Origin: Azolla caroliniana
Lineage: Eukaryota; Polypodiophyta
Direction of reading: 5' to 3'
DNA: 64,000 bases
Assembly: GCA_043228905.1 (NCBI GenBank)
Contig: JBHGNT010000015.1
Location: forward strand, 18,600,001 to 18,664,000
How positions within the stretch are numbered: the first letter of the stretch is position 1; the number at the start of each line of letters is the position of its first letter. The notes beneath the pieces were generated by a model. That model ran no database searches. It was given only the letters and a program-made list of their open reading frames with translations, and was not told the origin of the DNA. The translations under genes and the position numbers were made by a program. This document shows, in pieces, positions 34,731-45,643 of this stretch.

Positions 34731-37700
34731 ATGAATTCTCTGCTTCAATCTCCACTCTGCAACATCTCCACACCGCCGCCCGGTGTTCGTCCCCTTCTTC
34801 CTCACACAGAAAAGAATCGTTCCTCTCTGTTTTTCTCATGGGGACCTCAGCTCCATGTCTCCAAGAATCATTGCTCTTCTTTACCCAGGATCCTAGGTGT
34901 GGGTCGTGGCTCTGCTTATATAATCACCTACAATGAAGAAGAGAAAATCCAAAGAGAAGGAGAGAAGAAAGAAACAAGGGGAAAAGATGAAGAAACAGAG
35001 GGAGAAAAGCATGAAGAAGAAGAATTAACGCGATCGGCCACCATACCTCCAGGAGAAGAGGATTCTTTGGAATCTGAGAGGAATCTCTCGAGTAAAGAAA
35101 CAATTGAGAAAGAATCCCGACTCTTTGTTCCCACATATTCTCGCTCTCCTGTGGTTTTTGCAAAAGGATCTGGCTGCAAACTGTATGACGTGGAAGGAAA
35201 AGAGTATATTGACATGTGTGCAGGCATTGCCGTGAATGCTTTAGGCCATGGTGATAAGGCTTGGGTTAATGCTATAACAGAGCAAGCTTCTCTCTTATCT
35301 CATGTTAGCAATGTCTTCCACACTGAACCACAGGCAAGAATGAATCTACTGGTTTTCCTGTTTTTTCTTCTTTTTTTTCATTTGTTGATCATGCTTGCTA
35401 TAGTGTTTCGTTTTCTATTCACTTCATGAAGAAATGGTATTCTTGCTTGTTATGGTTCTTTTTTATTTGTGAAATTCTATTGAGAGGAAATGTTCTTGTT
35501 TAGGGTTTAGGGTTCTTTTTCTTATTTGGGCATTCTATGAAGAAATGTTCTTGTTGCTTGTTATGTTTATTTTTTTCTTCATTCTGTGAATATATATTCA
35601 CCTTGCTTGTCATGGATTTTTTCCTCTCTATGTATTGATATATGTATGTGTGATAGTTATTGAAAGTCATGTATGACATTATGCTTAATAGGGGTTTTCA
35701 TGTATTTCACCTGTGCATTTGTGCAACTTCTTGTTAGGTTTTTTTTTTGTCTCTCCATATACTGTATGCACACGAGCGTGTGGTGGATAAAGAATTTTAT
35801 CTTTCACAATGATTTCATTTATGAAGAAACATTCTGTTTGCTCACATATGTTGTATGTGTCTGTGTATATGTGCAATATAGAGGCTATGGAGCCAGGTTG
35901 GAAGCCATGGTTTTTCATTGAATGAAGAAACACTTGAATTGTTTATTCTCATTTTTCATCTATTGCATGTATATGCGCTAGTCACAAGAACTCGGAGAAG
36001 ATGCTGTCAGTATTCTAATTTATGAAGAAGTGTTTTGTTTTCATGTTAGCTTTTTAGTTTTTCTATGTATAGTATTACACGTCTGCGTGTGTGTGCATGC
36101 TAGATAGAGGTTTTTGACTTTCACAAGAAGTAAAATGTGAAGTTATGATTTCTTTTATGAAGAAACTTTATGTTTGCTTGTTAGGGTTTTTCCGTCCCAT
36201 GTATTGTAATATACCCCGCTAGATAGAGGCATTAACTTTCGCATGAAATCATGTTAGAAGCTATGATTCTCATTTGTGAAGAAATATTTTGCTTGCTTTC
36301 TAGGAGTTTCCTCTATATGCCATTTTGGCTTGAAGTCACGTTAGAAGCTATGATTCTCATTTGTGAAGAAATATTTTGCTTGCTTGCTAGGAGTTTCCTC
36401 TATATGCCATTCTGGATTCTTAAAAACATTAATATATCTTTCTTTCTATATTGTATGTGTGTGGATAGATAAGCATTTTAACATTCAGAAGAAGCCTAAG
36501 AGGTTTTTCATCCTCTAGTTTTCTACATGTTCCATTCAATGAATCATGCTTATTCAGGTTAAATATGTAATTAGGACAGTGCAATTCTAAGAAGCAAGAA
36601 CTGTTTATGAGGATTAACATCATTTATAGTTCTTTCTCAGGTCAAACTTGCGGAACGCTTGGTGAATTCATGCTTTGCGGATCGAATCTTCTTTTGCAAC
36701 TCTGGTACCGAAGCAAATGAAGCAGCCATCAAATTTGCGCGGAAGTACCAACGGTCCAAGCTCAAAGAGAAGAATGAAGAATCGAAGCCGTCCGCCACTG
36801 AGTTTGTGGCGTTCTCCAATAGTTTCCATGGAAGGACTATGGGATCTCTTGCACTTACGAGCAAGGAGAAATATCGTGCACCATTCGAGCCGATAATGCC
36901 TGGTGTAGAGTTTGTAGAGTTTGGGGACTTGGAGGCATCACAAAAGGCTATTCAACCAGGTAGAACTGCAGCAGTTTTTGTTGAACCTGTGCAAGGTGAG
37001 GGTGGTATCTATCCTGCTATGTTACCATTCCTTAGAGGCCTTCGTACGCGTTGCGATGAAACTGGAGCATTGCTGGTCTTCGATGAGGTACCATTGATTA
37101 TTTTGCATCAGAGTGTTTTAATTTTAAATTTGCTTTTGTGTTTGTGAGCAAGTGGGCGAGACATGGTGTGCATTTTAAGTTTATGTTTCCGTTTGTTATT
37201 ATTAATATCATAGTATGAACCATACGTAACATACGTGCATTCGCATTCGCGAAAGAAAAACACCCTCAAAGAATGATAAATATCATACTTTTGGATTAAC
37301 TATTTATTATGAGGTAGATAAGCCTAAAAATGGAAAAAAAAAACAAAAAAAACATTAAAAAAATGGGAAAAAAACAAAAAAAAAAACACAAGAATGTTTG
37401 GATAACATTCGCATTCGTTTTCCAACGTAGGAAAACGAATGTTATACTAGACGAACACGAATTTTACGTACTATGATTAATATTATACATATATGTGTCG
37501 ACTTTTGGTACTCTGATATTTTATTGTTGTGTATGCGCGTTTATGGTGCTAGTGTTGATGGTGTCACCCTCATGATTTTGGTGGGCTATGAAGAAGGTTA
37601 GGTGTAGTCTTGTGTACTGAGTAAGGCTAGAAGTTTCTCCTTATTGTAGAGATGGCTAGAGATTTTTACATTTATATCTATTTGTGTAAACCAGTCAAAT

Positions 37701-39031
37701 ATTTAAGTGTTGTGACATCTCGAAACTTATTTTTTTGCCGATGATTTTGGTGACCTTGAAATTTTGGCAGCGACGACAAGATGTAATTTTGTTCTGTCAC
37801 TATGTGAATGCTTTGAAAAGATTGTTCATAAATTTGCCTTTTAGAAATTCCGTTTCTGTAAAAAGTGGTCTCTGGGAGGCTTGGAATTTGAAAGGAAAAA
37901 AACGAAGTTGTCCTTGTAGTATGATTGTTTAGTAGGAAAGGGAAAAACTCTAAATAACCCTAACATGTTTGACTATTTACCAGACTATTTACCAGAATCT
38001 CAACCAGAATGCCTGTTACCCATGTAATACCGGATTTTCTTCTACTAAGGGGTATTCTGGTAAAAATTTGGAAACTTTGGGGCGTATTGATGAAGATCCT
38101 AGTTGCTAGCATTTTGCATTTAGCAAATAAATATATACTTCCCCTAATGTTGTTTTTAAGACTACACATGATTTCCTCCTGTTTTGGAAGTTCAAAGTGT
38201 TCTGATGCTTTTATTGAAAGTTTTGAATCTTAAAGCCATAGATACAATGGCCTCAAACATTTTAGATTTTGGAGGACGTGTGTACTTTTCATTTAGGAGA
38301 AATAACTAAAGCTGCCCCTTTCTACAGTGTGAAAGTTCAAGAAAATAATGACTTATCTTTTAAAGTTATTTCTTAAAAATTATCAATACTCTATGATTTG
38401 TTGAAGTTTTGAACTGTTAATGTTTTTTCTTGGAAGATATTGAACCTTAAAAGACAATTGAATGATTTCAGACTGCTCAACTTTGTTGGTTTCACTGATG
38501 CAGGTGCAATGTGGCCTGGGTCGAACAGGGCTATTGTGGGCATATGAACATTATGGAGTTTTGCCAGACATTATGACTGTGGCGAAGCCCTTAGCAGGGG
38601 GTCTTCCGATTGGGGCAGTTCTAGTAACCGAAGCAGTTTCTTCTTCTATCGAGTTTGGTGACCACGGGAGCACATTTGCGGGGGGACCCCTCATATGCCA
38701 TGCGGCCCTCGCAGTTCTCGACCGGATACAAGAACCTGGTTTCTTAGAAACTGTCGCTGCTAAGGGGCAGTTCCTACGTGGCCTCCTAACCGAGAAGCTT
38801 GGAAGCAACCCACATGTGAAGGAGGTTCGAGGTATGGGTTTGCTTGTTGGTGTTGAGCTTGATGTACCTGCAGGACCCTTGGTTAAGGCTGCGCTTGAAC
38901 ACGGGCTTCTGGCTCTAACGGCGGGGAATGGGAATATAGTGAGGCTTGTCCCGCCCCTCGTCATCACCGAGGACGAAATGAAGCAAGGTGTTGAAATCCT
39001 TTTGGAGTGCATGACAGCCTTAGATTCATAA
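34731..39031 (+). CDS. Acetylornithine aminotransferase, plastid-type (3 exons)
   Basis: Exons 34731-35333, 36641-37087 and 38504-39031 are all phase 0 and give 525 aa. The enzyme is a class-III PLP aminotransferase converting N-acetylglutamate semialdehyde and glutamate to N-acetylornithine in arginine synthesis. Seen: [12 protein letters not shown] and [18 protein letters not shown]; cofactor phosphate loop SGTEAN (222-227); [29 protein letters not shown] (Asp349); Lys378 in TVAKPLAGG for [15 protein letters not shown]. The N-terminus (1 to about 60) is Ser/Pro-rich like a chloroplast transit peptide. An unusual Glu/Lys-rich stretch (about 68-105) lies between it and the enzyme, explaining the greater length than the roughly 450-460 aa usual in plants. 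Intron 1 has a GC donor (CACAG then GCAAGA). Confidence 0.93.
35400..36480 (+). repeat. Degenerate tandem repeats filling aminotransferase intron 1
   Basis: The phrase 'TATGAAGAAA..TT.TTGCTTGTTAGGGTTTTT..ATGTATTG' recurs about ten times at roughly 80-120-base spacing. The last two copies, 36253-36339 and 36340 to about 36418, are nearly identical with a period of 87. The intron therefore appears to have grown by tandem duplication. Confidence 0.8.
37209..37475. mobile_element. MITE-like insertion with 8-bp target duplication (hAT-like)
   Basis: A 267-bp element inside aminotransferase intron 2. It starts CATAGTATG and ends in the inverse of CATAGTACG. It is flanked on both sides by ATTAATAT (37201-37208 and 37476-37483), an 8-base duplication as made by hAT transposases. 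Inside are A-rich tracts and a 12-bp-arm hairpin (CATTCGTTTTCC / GGAAAACGAATG). There is no coding capacity, so it is non-autonomous. Confidence 0.72.
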
Positions 39032-40501
39032 AAGGAAAAAAGGTTTTCGACAAAACCTTTGGTTGGGCTTTTTTGTATGGTGATGCCGTATATAAGGTAG
39101 TAAATCATTAATTATGGTGGAATATGAACCTTTTCTTTGTCATTTTACGTCAATTGACACGAAAGGGGGTCTGTGGCTTAAGAAAGTAAAGGGATCTCAA
39201 TCAAACCAGTAGGCGAAGTTTTCTTGGGTTTGTGGTATATGGGGTTTTGTCTTTTTGCAGCTTTGATGTTTTAAGTCTTCAAAGTCTTTAAGAAGGATAC
39301 AATATTTTCCCACTTAATAATCAATGCAAAATACATTGTGTTGCTCAGAATGAGTAGGCTATATATGAAAAAAGAAAATGTAAATGTAATATGAAAGTAT
39401 AGCCAAATGTAAGGCTTATTGTCTTGATACAAAGCAATGTACAAAAATGGAGGGGAAGTGTTGCGGGAAGTGTTGCAAGCAATGTGTTAAAATTGGTATT
39501 TGTTTAAAGCGAGAGAGAGTAGTTCATAACATTATCTTTGGTCTACCTTGGTACATGAAACTACCCAATGTCGATACCATCTCAATAACGGCATCGAAGA
39601 GAAACCTTGGTTGAGGCATGAAAAGAAATATGCTTAGAAAAAAAAACAAAACCGTGGTATTTATTATAGTGGCACCAATTTTGTTATGAGGGCAACATCA
39701 TGTTTTACCACATGAGATTCACTCTTATATGATCGCTAGAGAAGCGAGTGACATTTTACATTACTTGAACAAGTCTTAATTTATGTGAGATTAGTTAGGT
39801 GTGAAAAGCACCATATGTGCATCCATAGTTTCTACACATTTCATGCTTTGAAACAATGTTTCACATGATCCATAAAAATGAGGGCGTCAACAAGATCGAG
39901 AATCCAACATATTGCATATTGTTAGATCACATAAGAATTGCGCATAATGAAGGACAAATGCATACTACAATTTTCACATTCTCTCCATCATGATTAAACA
40001 CTTATTCAAAGACTTGCACACATATACATCATATGCTAGAGATGAGTCAGGCTTATGTTGATGCCAGATTGGATTGCATATGAGCTTCTATGCAAGGATG
40101 AACACAACAGTGACACTCGACACTCGGGATGTTTAGGGTGAGTTACGGAAGTGTGATTGGGACAGGTATGATGGATGTATGCCATGGAAGCAACAATCGG
40201 TTCAAATGCTCCATGAAGAACGAATGTCTTATAATCCGATAGTCACAAAGGTCATACATGGTTCAGAATAATGGTTTGGGAATGAGCAATTGAAAAGATG
40301 TGAACTTTCTTGTGTACCCTCCCCCCCACCCCCCTCAAAACCAAAGTTATGAATGTTATGTGGAGGGAGGGGCATTTGGGCAAATAATGAAAAGCAGGGA
40401 AGGAGTTTTCATGATTCTTCTCTCCATAGCTTGGATCCACAAACAGCAGAATACATACTGATACATCCATCCATCAGAAGGAAGGTGAAAGAGGGTGAAA
40501 G
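39032..40501. other. Intergenic, no gene seen
   Basis: The first part is the aminotransferase 3'UTR; the rest is AT-rich without a reading frame. A C-rich patch (about 40319-40336) and GAAGGT repeats at 40500 precede the next gene. Confidence 0.55.
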
Positions 40502-41706
40502 ATGGAAGGAGAAGGTGAAGGTGAAGGTGAAGGTGAAGGCCTTGGGAACGTGAAATCCTCTGTGATTCCTCAATATCAAGGAGATCACCTCAATATCCCT
40601 TCCAAACACCATATCCTCAAGCTTCTCACCAAACAAGGTAAAAAAAAAAAAAAACGTTTGCCCCCATTCGCACAGAATCTCCTCTCTGATTTTCGCCGTT
40701 TTCTTGATGTGGGTTTTAAAAAAAAATAATTCTAGTTTTGTTGCTATCCAGACACCATATTTTCAAGTCTTCTGCACATTAGTTATTTTTGCACAGATCT
40801 CCTGCCTAATTTGTTTTATATTTTTAACGTAGGTTTATTTATTTATTTTAATTTCTATTCTTAAGCTATATTTCATTTCTAACCAAGCACCATATCCTCA
40901 AGCTTCTCATCAAACAATGCAAAACCCACCTGCACAGATCTCCTCAAAATTTTAATCTTCCGATTCTTCCAATCCAAAATGATCATCATGATGTAAGAGA
41001 GACAGGGGAAATAGATGTATCTATGCACACAGATAACTAAATCCTGATGTAATTCATCCCCAGGAGACAAAGAAGTAGTTTTTGCCGATAGTATTGTCAA
41101 GGTGAATCGGGAAGGCCAGATAAAGCGGCTGATACTTATCATCACCAATGTCGCTATCTATGCTCTCGATAATAGGTGGTGCAATCTCAAGCGGAGAATC
41201 GGCCTTTCAGAAATCGAACGTTTACATCTAAGTGAACTCAATGACAACTTCTTGGCGATCGTTGTACGAAATGAATATGACTACTTATTGGCAAGCACTA
41301 GGAAGTCAGAGATCGTGAACGTACTTGTTACCGCGGTGAACAATATACCTCGATCCCCCCTTGAAGTATCATACAAGAATAGGTAAAAATGTTTTGGCTA
41401 GCTTTACATTGCTATATAATGAATATTTGGATTTTTCTGCGAGGTATGTAGTTAATAAGTTTTGGTGGTGGGTTTTTATTTTTGCTTTTCGGTTTTGGGT
41501 TATACATATAGGTTTGAGTATCGTGTGGATTGCGAGACAACCATGGAAGTGCATTTTGAGGAGGTTACTGGTAAGGGTTTCTCTTTTCCTGTTTGCTTAT
41601 AATGGGCGTGTTTTTAAGTTCTCAATAGAAAACCAAACTATTCTTGATGCACACAGGGGGAGTAAAGATGAGGATTGTGAAAATGTCGCAAGTTGCAAAT
41701 GGATGA
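40502..41706 (+). CDS. Small protein with a myosin-I tail (TH1-like) domain, no motor (4 exons)
   Basis: Exons 40502-40637, 41064-41382, 41512-41570 and 41657-41706 join in phase to give 187 aa. After a Gly-Glu repeat N-terminus (MEGEGEGEGEG) comes a stretch that reads like the myosin TH1 domain, a PH-like lipid-binding fold of class I myosin tails: DKEVVFADSIVKVNREGQ, then ILIITNVAIYAL, LKRRIGLSEIERLHLSEL, DNFLAIVV, EYDYLLASTRKSEIVNVL. The end shows GGVKMRIVKMSQ. No motor, IQ or SH3 domain exists in the gene or beside it. Plants have class VIII and XI myosins but not class I. A membrane or phosphoinositide-binding role is inference. The start is the only ATG in the first frame that splices in phase; the GE repeat comes from a GAAGGT microsatellite, so exact N-terminal length may vary. 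Confidence 0.75.
40595..40990 (+). repeat. Threefold duplication of an exon-1 end in its own intron
   Basis: The exon-1 end (AACACCATATCCTCAAGCTT, TCACCAAACAAG) recurs as diverged copies at about 40747 and 40885, each followed by GCACAGATCTCCT-like text also seen after the real donor (about 40668). The period is about 138. Only the first copy keeps the splice donor; the third has ATGCAAAA instead of GGTAAAA. Confidence 0.85.
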
Positions 41707-42130
41707 GCAAGTCTAAATCTACTGCCAAATTTGAGTTGCTTTTGGCTATTGTTTGAAATAGCGAATGGGATCATGATGAATTCTTCATTCACCTTCCCAA
41801 ATTCTTATCCAAGCTCCTCTTGTCATGTATAAAGGGAGTTGTTTTTACCCATAAAAGAAGACCAGGGTAATGCTTTTTTGTTGTAAAGAAACTTGTTTTC
41901 CAAAGATAATATGATTGTAGTGAGGATTTGTTTTTGCATCTTATGCATTATATTCAATATCATCTCAAAGAACAAAATCTAAACATTAAAAAAGGCTCAT
42001 GTTGTCACTAGAGGTTAGATTATATTTGTGAATCTTAATACTGGTAGAAAAAAACTAGCAGACAATTTTTACAGAGTGTTGGTCATTTCTACCTTATTCA
42101 TGTGTACCATCTATGCATGTATTGACCATA
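41707..42130. other. 3' flank of the TH1-like gene, no gene seen
   Basis: Contains the probable 3'UTR and AT-rich DNA. No further exon is indicated. Confidence 0.5.
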
Positions 42131-42860
42131 GTAAGATGAAATTTCACTAGTCTAGGAACAAATGACCTTAGCGGTACTCCTCTACATGTATGAAAACAAT
42201 GACCTAATGACATCCTTAACACGTATGGAACTGATGACCTAATGGTGTCCTTACACATGTATTGATTTAGATGGCCTGATGATCCCTAATGGTTGTATCC
42301 GTGTATTCAGATAATAACCTAATGGTTCCAAATTGTTGTATCCACACATCGAATCAATTGGTATGCATGGTTCGTAGTTGTATCCATGTATAGAACTAAT
42401 GACCTAATGGTTCTGAACTGCTGTATTCACATGCCAAATTAATGTACTCGCGGTCCCTTAATTGTTTATTTAACGTAATGATCCCTACTTGTCACATCCA
42501 TGTATTGAACTAATGGCCTAATGTTTCTGCACTATTGTATCCTCATATTGATTTAACTGTTACTCACATGGTCCAAATAACTGTTTATTTGACCTTAATA
42601 TACGCACTGTCCCTAATTGTTTATTTGACCTAATGTCCCCTAATTGTTATTTGAACTAAAGGCCTAATGTTTCTAAACTGTTGTATCCATGTATTGAATT
42701 AATGTATTCATGGTTCCCAACTGTTATTTGACCTAATGATCCCTGGTTGTTATATCCATATATTTGAACTAAATGACCTAATGGTTCCAAATTGTTGTAT
42801 CCATATATCGAACAAATGCACTTCTGGTTCCTAATTGTTCTATTTATTCTTCTAGCAACT
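42131..42860. repeat. Degenerate minisatellite-like array
   Basis: Phrases such as GAACTAATGACCTAATGGTT, TGTTGTATCCATGTATTGA and GATCCCTAATTGTT recur every 50-110 bases in shuffled order. The array looks like an old, decayed tandem repeat. Frames across it are accidental. Confidence 0.8.
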
Positions 42861-43938
42861 AATGAACTTGTACCCCACTTTACTTTAAGAGATTGAAGCC
42901 TCAACTCTGGTTTTTGAATGTTGGATGCACATATCAAATTATAATTGATTTCTTTATCCTTATAGCAACTAATGAACTTATTGGCCTTGCCTGAGTTTAA
43001 GACAATGAAGTCTCAACTGTAGTTAGATTTGGAATCAACTTTAGTTTCTATTGGTTTTAAGATTATTTTTTTGCGCAACATTGTTGATCTATATGCCTAG
43101 AATATGAGGCAAAGTTTTGTTTATCTATACATGGTTGTTTTGTTGATGGTACATTGTCTAGCAATGTTTTCACAAAAATTGTGCCAAATTCACCTCCAAA
43201 CTGAAGATATTTCCACCAATAAGCTCATGAGGACATCTTGCTCTCTTTTATTTATCACTCTTTTTGTATTATGGTACAACTTGGTGCTAGACCTATGACA
43301 TTCTCTTGTTTGGTGGACAACCTAACATTCGGCCTTCTAGGGTTGCATTGAGTTAGATAGATGGGTCTTATAATGGTGTCTAGAGAGAGAATGGATTGTA
43401 TTTGAGCTTAATGCCCTAACCAAGAACACAAGGACAAAGAAAACTTCATTCTCTCTAGGGCATGAAACATGATAATTTTTTTCAATAGTCCACGGTCTCA
43501 ACATTCCATTGAATCTTTAGGGGGAAAATATTAAAGTGCCTATTGTGTAGTGTGTACTATCTCCCACAACGAATTCCCAAGCACAAGAGCAAACACCAGA
43601 AAACACGGTTCTTTGATAAAAGTGAGACTCTTTTTATAAGTTCCATGCATCGAATTACTGGCCTCTAGACAAGCCACAATATGTTTTTTTTTATTCGTTT
43701 GTTCGGTGCACACTGCTAGACTTCAAATCTAGCCACATGAGCATGACCCTAGTGTAACGAACAACATTGTTTGTATCATCACATTACAAAGTTGTAAAGT
43801 CACATAAATCAGCTTCTTTATGTAGTTGAGTTTACACCTTCTTCTTCCTCTTTCTCTTCAAAATCCGAGGAGAAAAAAATGTAGTACTAAAAGTATAAGA
43901 TCTACAAAATTAAATAACAATGGAATTTAGATGGAGCG
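42861..43938. other. Intergenic, no gene seen
   Basis: AT-rich sequence. Some short frames exist but none is conserved or spliceable into a known domain. Confidence 0.5.
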
Positions 43939-43943
43939 AAAAA
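43939..43943 (-). terminator. RNA polymerase III T-run terminator
   Basis: Five T residues on the minus strand begin four bases after the tRNA 3' end, the usual Pol III stop signal. Confidence 0.8.
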
Positions 43944-43946
43944 GGG

Positions 43947-44018
43947 AGGTCCTACCGGGATTCGAACCCAGGTCGCTGGATTCAAAGTCCAGAGTGCTAA
44001 CCACTACACCATAGAACC
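43947..44018 (-). tRNA. tRNA-Gln (anticodon TTG)
   Basis: A complete 72-base cloverleaf. The acceptor stem GGTTCTA pairs with TAGGACC. The A-box reads TGGTGTAGTGGTTAGCA. The anticodon stem CTGGA/TCCAG holds loop CTTTGAA, so the anticodon is TTG (reads CAA, Gln). The T arm has GGTTCGAATCC. The base after the acceptor stem is T, as I recall for plant tRNA-Gln. No intron. CCA is not encoded, as expected for a nuclear gene. Confidence 0.96.
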
Positions 44019-44224
44019 ATTGATGAAAATCTATTCTAATTTAACCAATATCTATTGTATCACAATAATCTGGTCATGTCTAATCATGCTTTGACACCGT
44101 GTTTTTGCATGTAATATCTTCCTATTACCATTACTAATCGTATTTTAACATCATTGTTTAGGATCAAATTAAGTCTTATGCATGACCTCCAACTAGAAAT
44201 TTTTAATTTGATAAAAGCTTGACG

Positions 44225-44458
44225 ATATGAAGAGCTATTGCTTGCTTACTGTATGTGTGTGTGGATAGATGAGACATTTTAACATTCTCAAGAAGCCTTT
44301 AAGAAAGTTTTCATGCTCCAGTTTTCTGCATGTTTTGATTCAATGAATCATGCTTATTCAGGTTAAATATGTAATTAGGACAGTGCGATTCTAAGGATCA
44401 ATAATTTGTTTACGAGGATGCACATCATTTGTAATTCTTTCACCTTATTGAGGTCAAA
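44225..44458 (+). repeat. Partial copy of aminotransferase intron 1 3' end
   Basis: About 200 bases match 36452-36648: GTGGATAGAT, CATTTTAACATTC, AGAAGCC, TTCAATGAATCATGCTTATT, AGGTTAAATATGTAATTAGG and ACAGTGC.ATTCTAAG. The end matches the region of the real 3' splice site (ATTGAGGTCAAA here, TCTCAGGTCAAA there). Copies of ATGCATGACCTCCAACTA flank it at about 44178 and 44468. Confidence 0.9.
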
Positions 44459-44499
44459 TATGAATTATGCATGACCTCCAACTAAAAATTCGATTTTGT

Positions 44500-45643
44500 T
44501 TTTAGATTTGTAGGCGTGATCTCAAACAGATATATAAAGACTCTTTTTTAAGGAATGAAATATTAGGACCCACTGCTCAATGCCATGTTGAAACATAATC
44601 TTAATGTTGTAAGATGCATGCAATGCCATGTTTAAATCTCACAAACCCCAAATAGCAACGAGTAAACTTAATCACAAAACCCACAAATGATCCACAAAGA
44701 TAAAAAAAGAACACAAATGATCAAAGACTTCACATCAGTCCTATTTCTGATCATGCAATTCAATGCAGCTTATGTATATAGTTGAAGCGCACATGTGGTT
44801 GGACATGGTTCCATGGCTAGAACACCCTGATTGATCAATTTGCCATCTATTTCCATCCACACGTTGTTAACAATGCATGATATAATTGGTACAGAAACTC
44901 TAAGTGAGTGAAAATCCAAGGTCAAATTCTTACAGCATGTAGACAGTAGGATTAACAGACACATTCTAGGTTAACACAATCACAAGCTGTACATTATACC
45001 ATGTATAGTTTTTTTCTCTCATGATAGTAGAATTTGTAGGAAACAACTGCAAGGTTCAAACAGTATCACATACAAGGTGAAGGTTTCCAATTGGTACATG
45101 GCCATCAGTAAAATGAACACAGAAACTAAACTTCTTTTAACTAGTGCACATGGATATGACATGTAGTTCTTGGGCAAAGTAATTGGTGTTAAGGCATAAG
45201 GAAACAACTGAAGATCGCTAGAGATAAATCAAACTAAATTAGCTTTCCATTAGGAATCATGCCAATGTTCAGAGGTAAACTTTTGAATATGCCAATCACG
45301 GATCTATCCAATGTAACATACAATCAATATGATGCATTTAATTATTAACCAGGGCTATGGATCAAACCATCTATGAATTGCAAACCCAAATGTAAGGAAT
45401 TTCAGAACAATAGTGTAAAGGTTTTCAATCACTACATTGCCAATGTGAGCCAAATGCCAATTCTAGTAAAGAGATGAATATCATTGTGGGTTTCACATGA
45501 AGAAAGGCATGTTTCTGGTTTCAGGTTTCACGTTTCATGTTCAATGGTTGTTTCTCTTCTGGGTCATGTGCAATAATATCAATTATAGAAAAAAATCATC
45601 AATATTCCCTACATCTCTCTGCATATGCAATGATTGTGTTCAA
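44500..45643. other. Intergenic, no gene seen
   Basis: AT-rich DNA; the right part probably includes the 3'UTR of the PPR gene to its right. No reading frame of note. Confidence 0.5.

Noticed and set aside
38551-39108. 185-codon minus-strand frame over the aminotransferase
   Set aside because: Shadow of exon 3, which has all the expected enzyme motifs.
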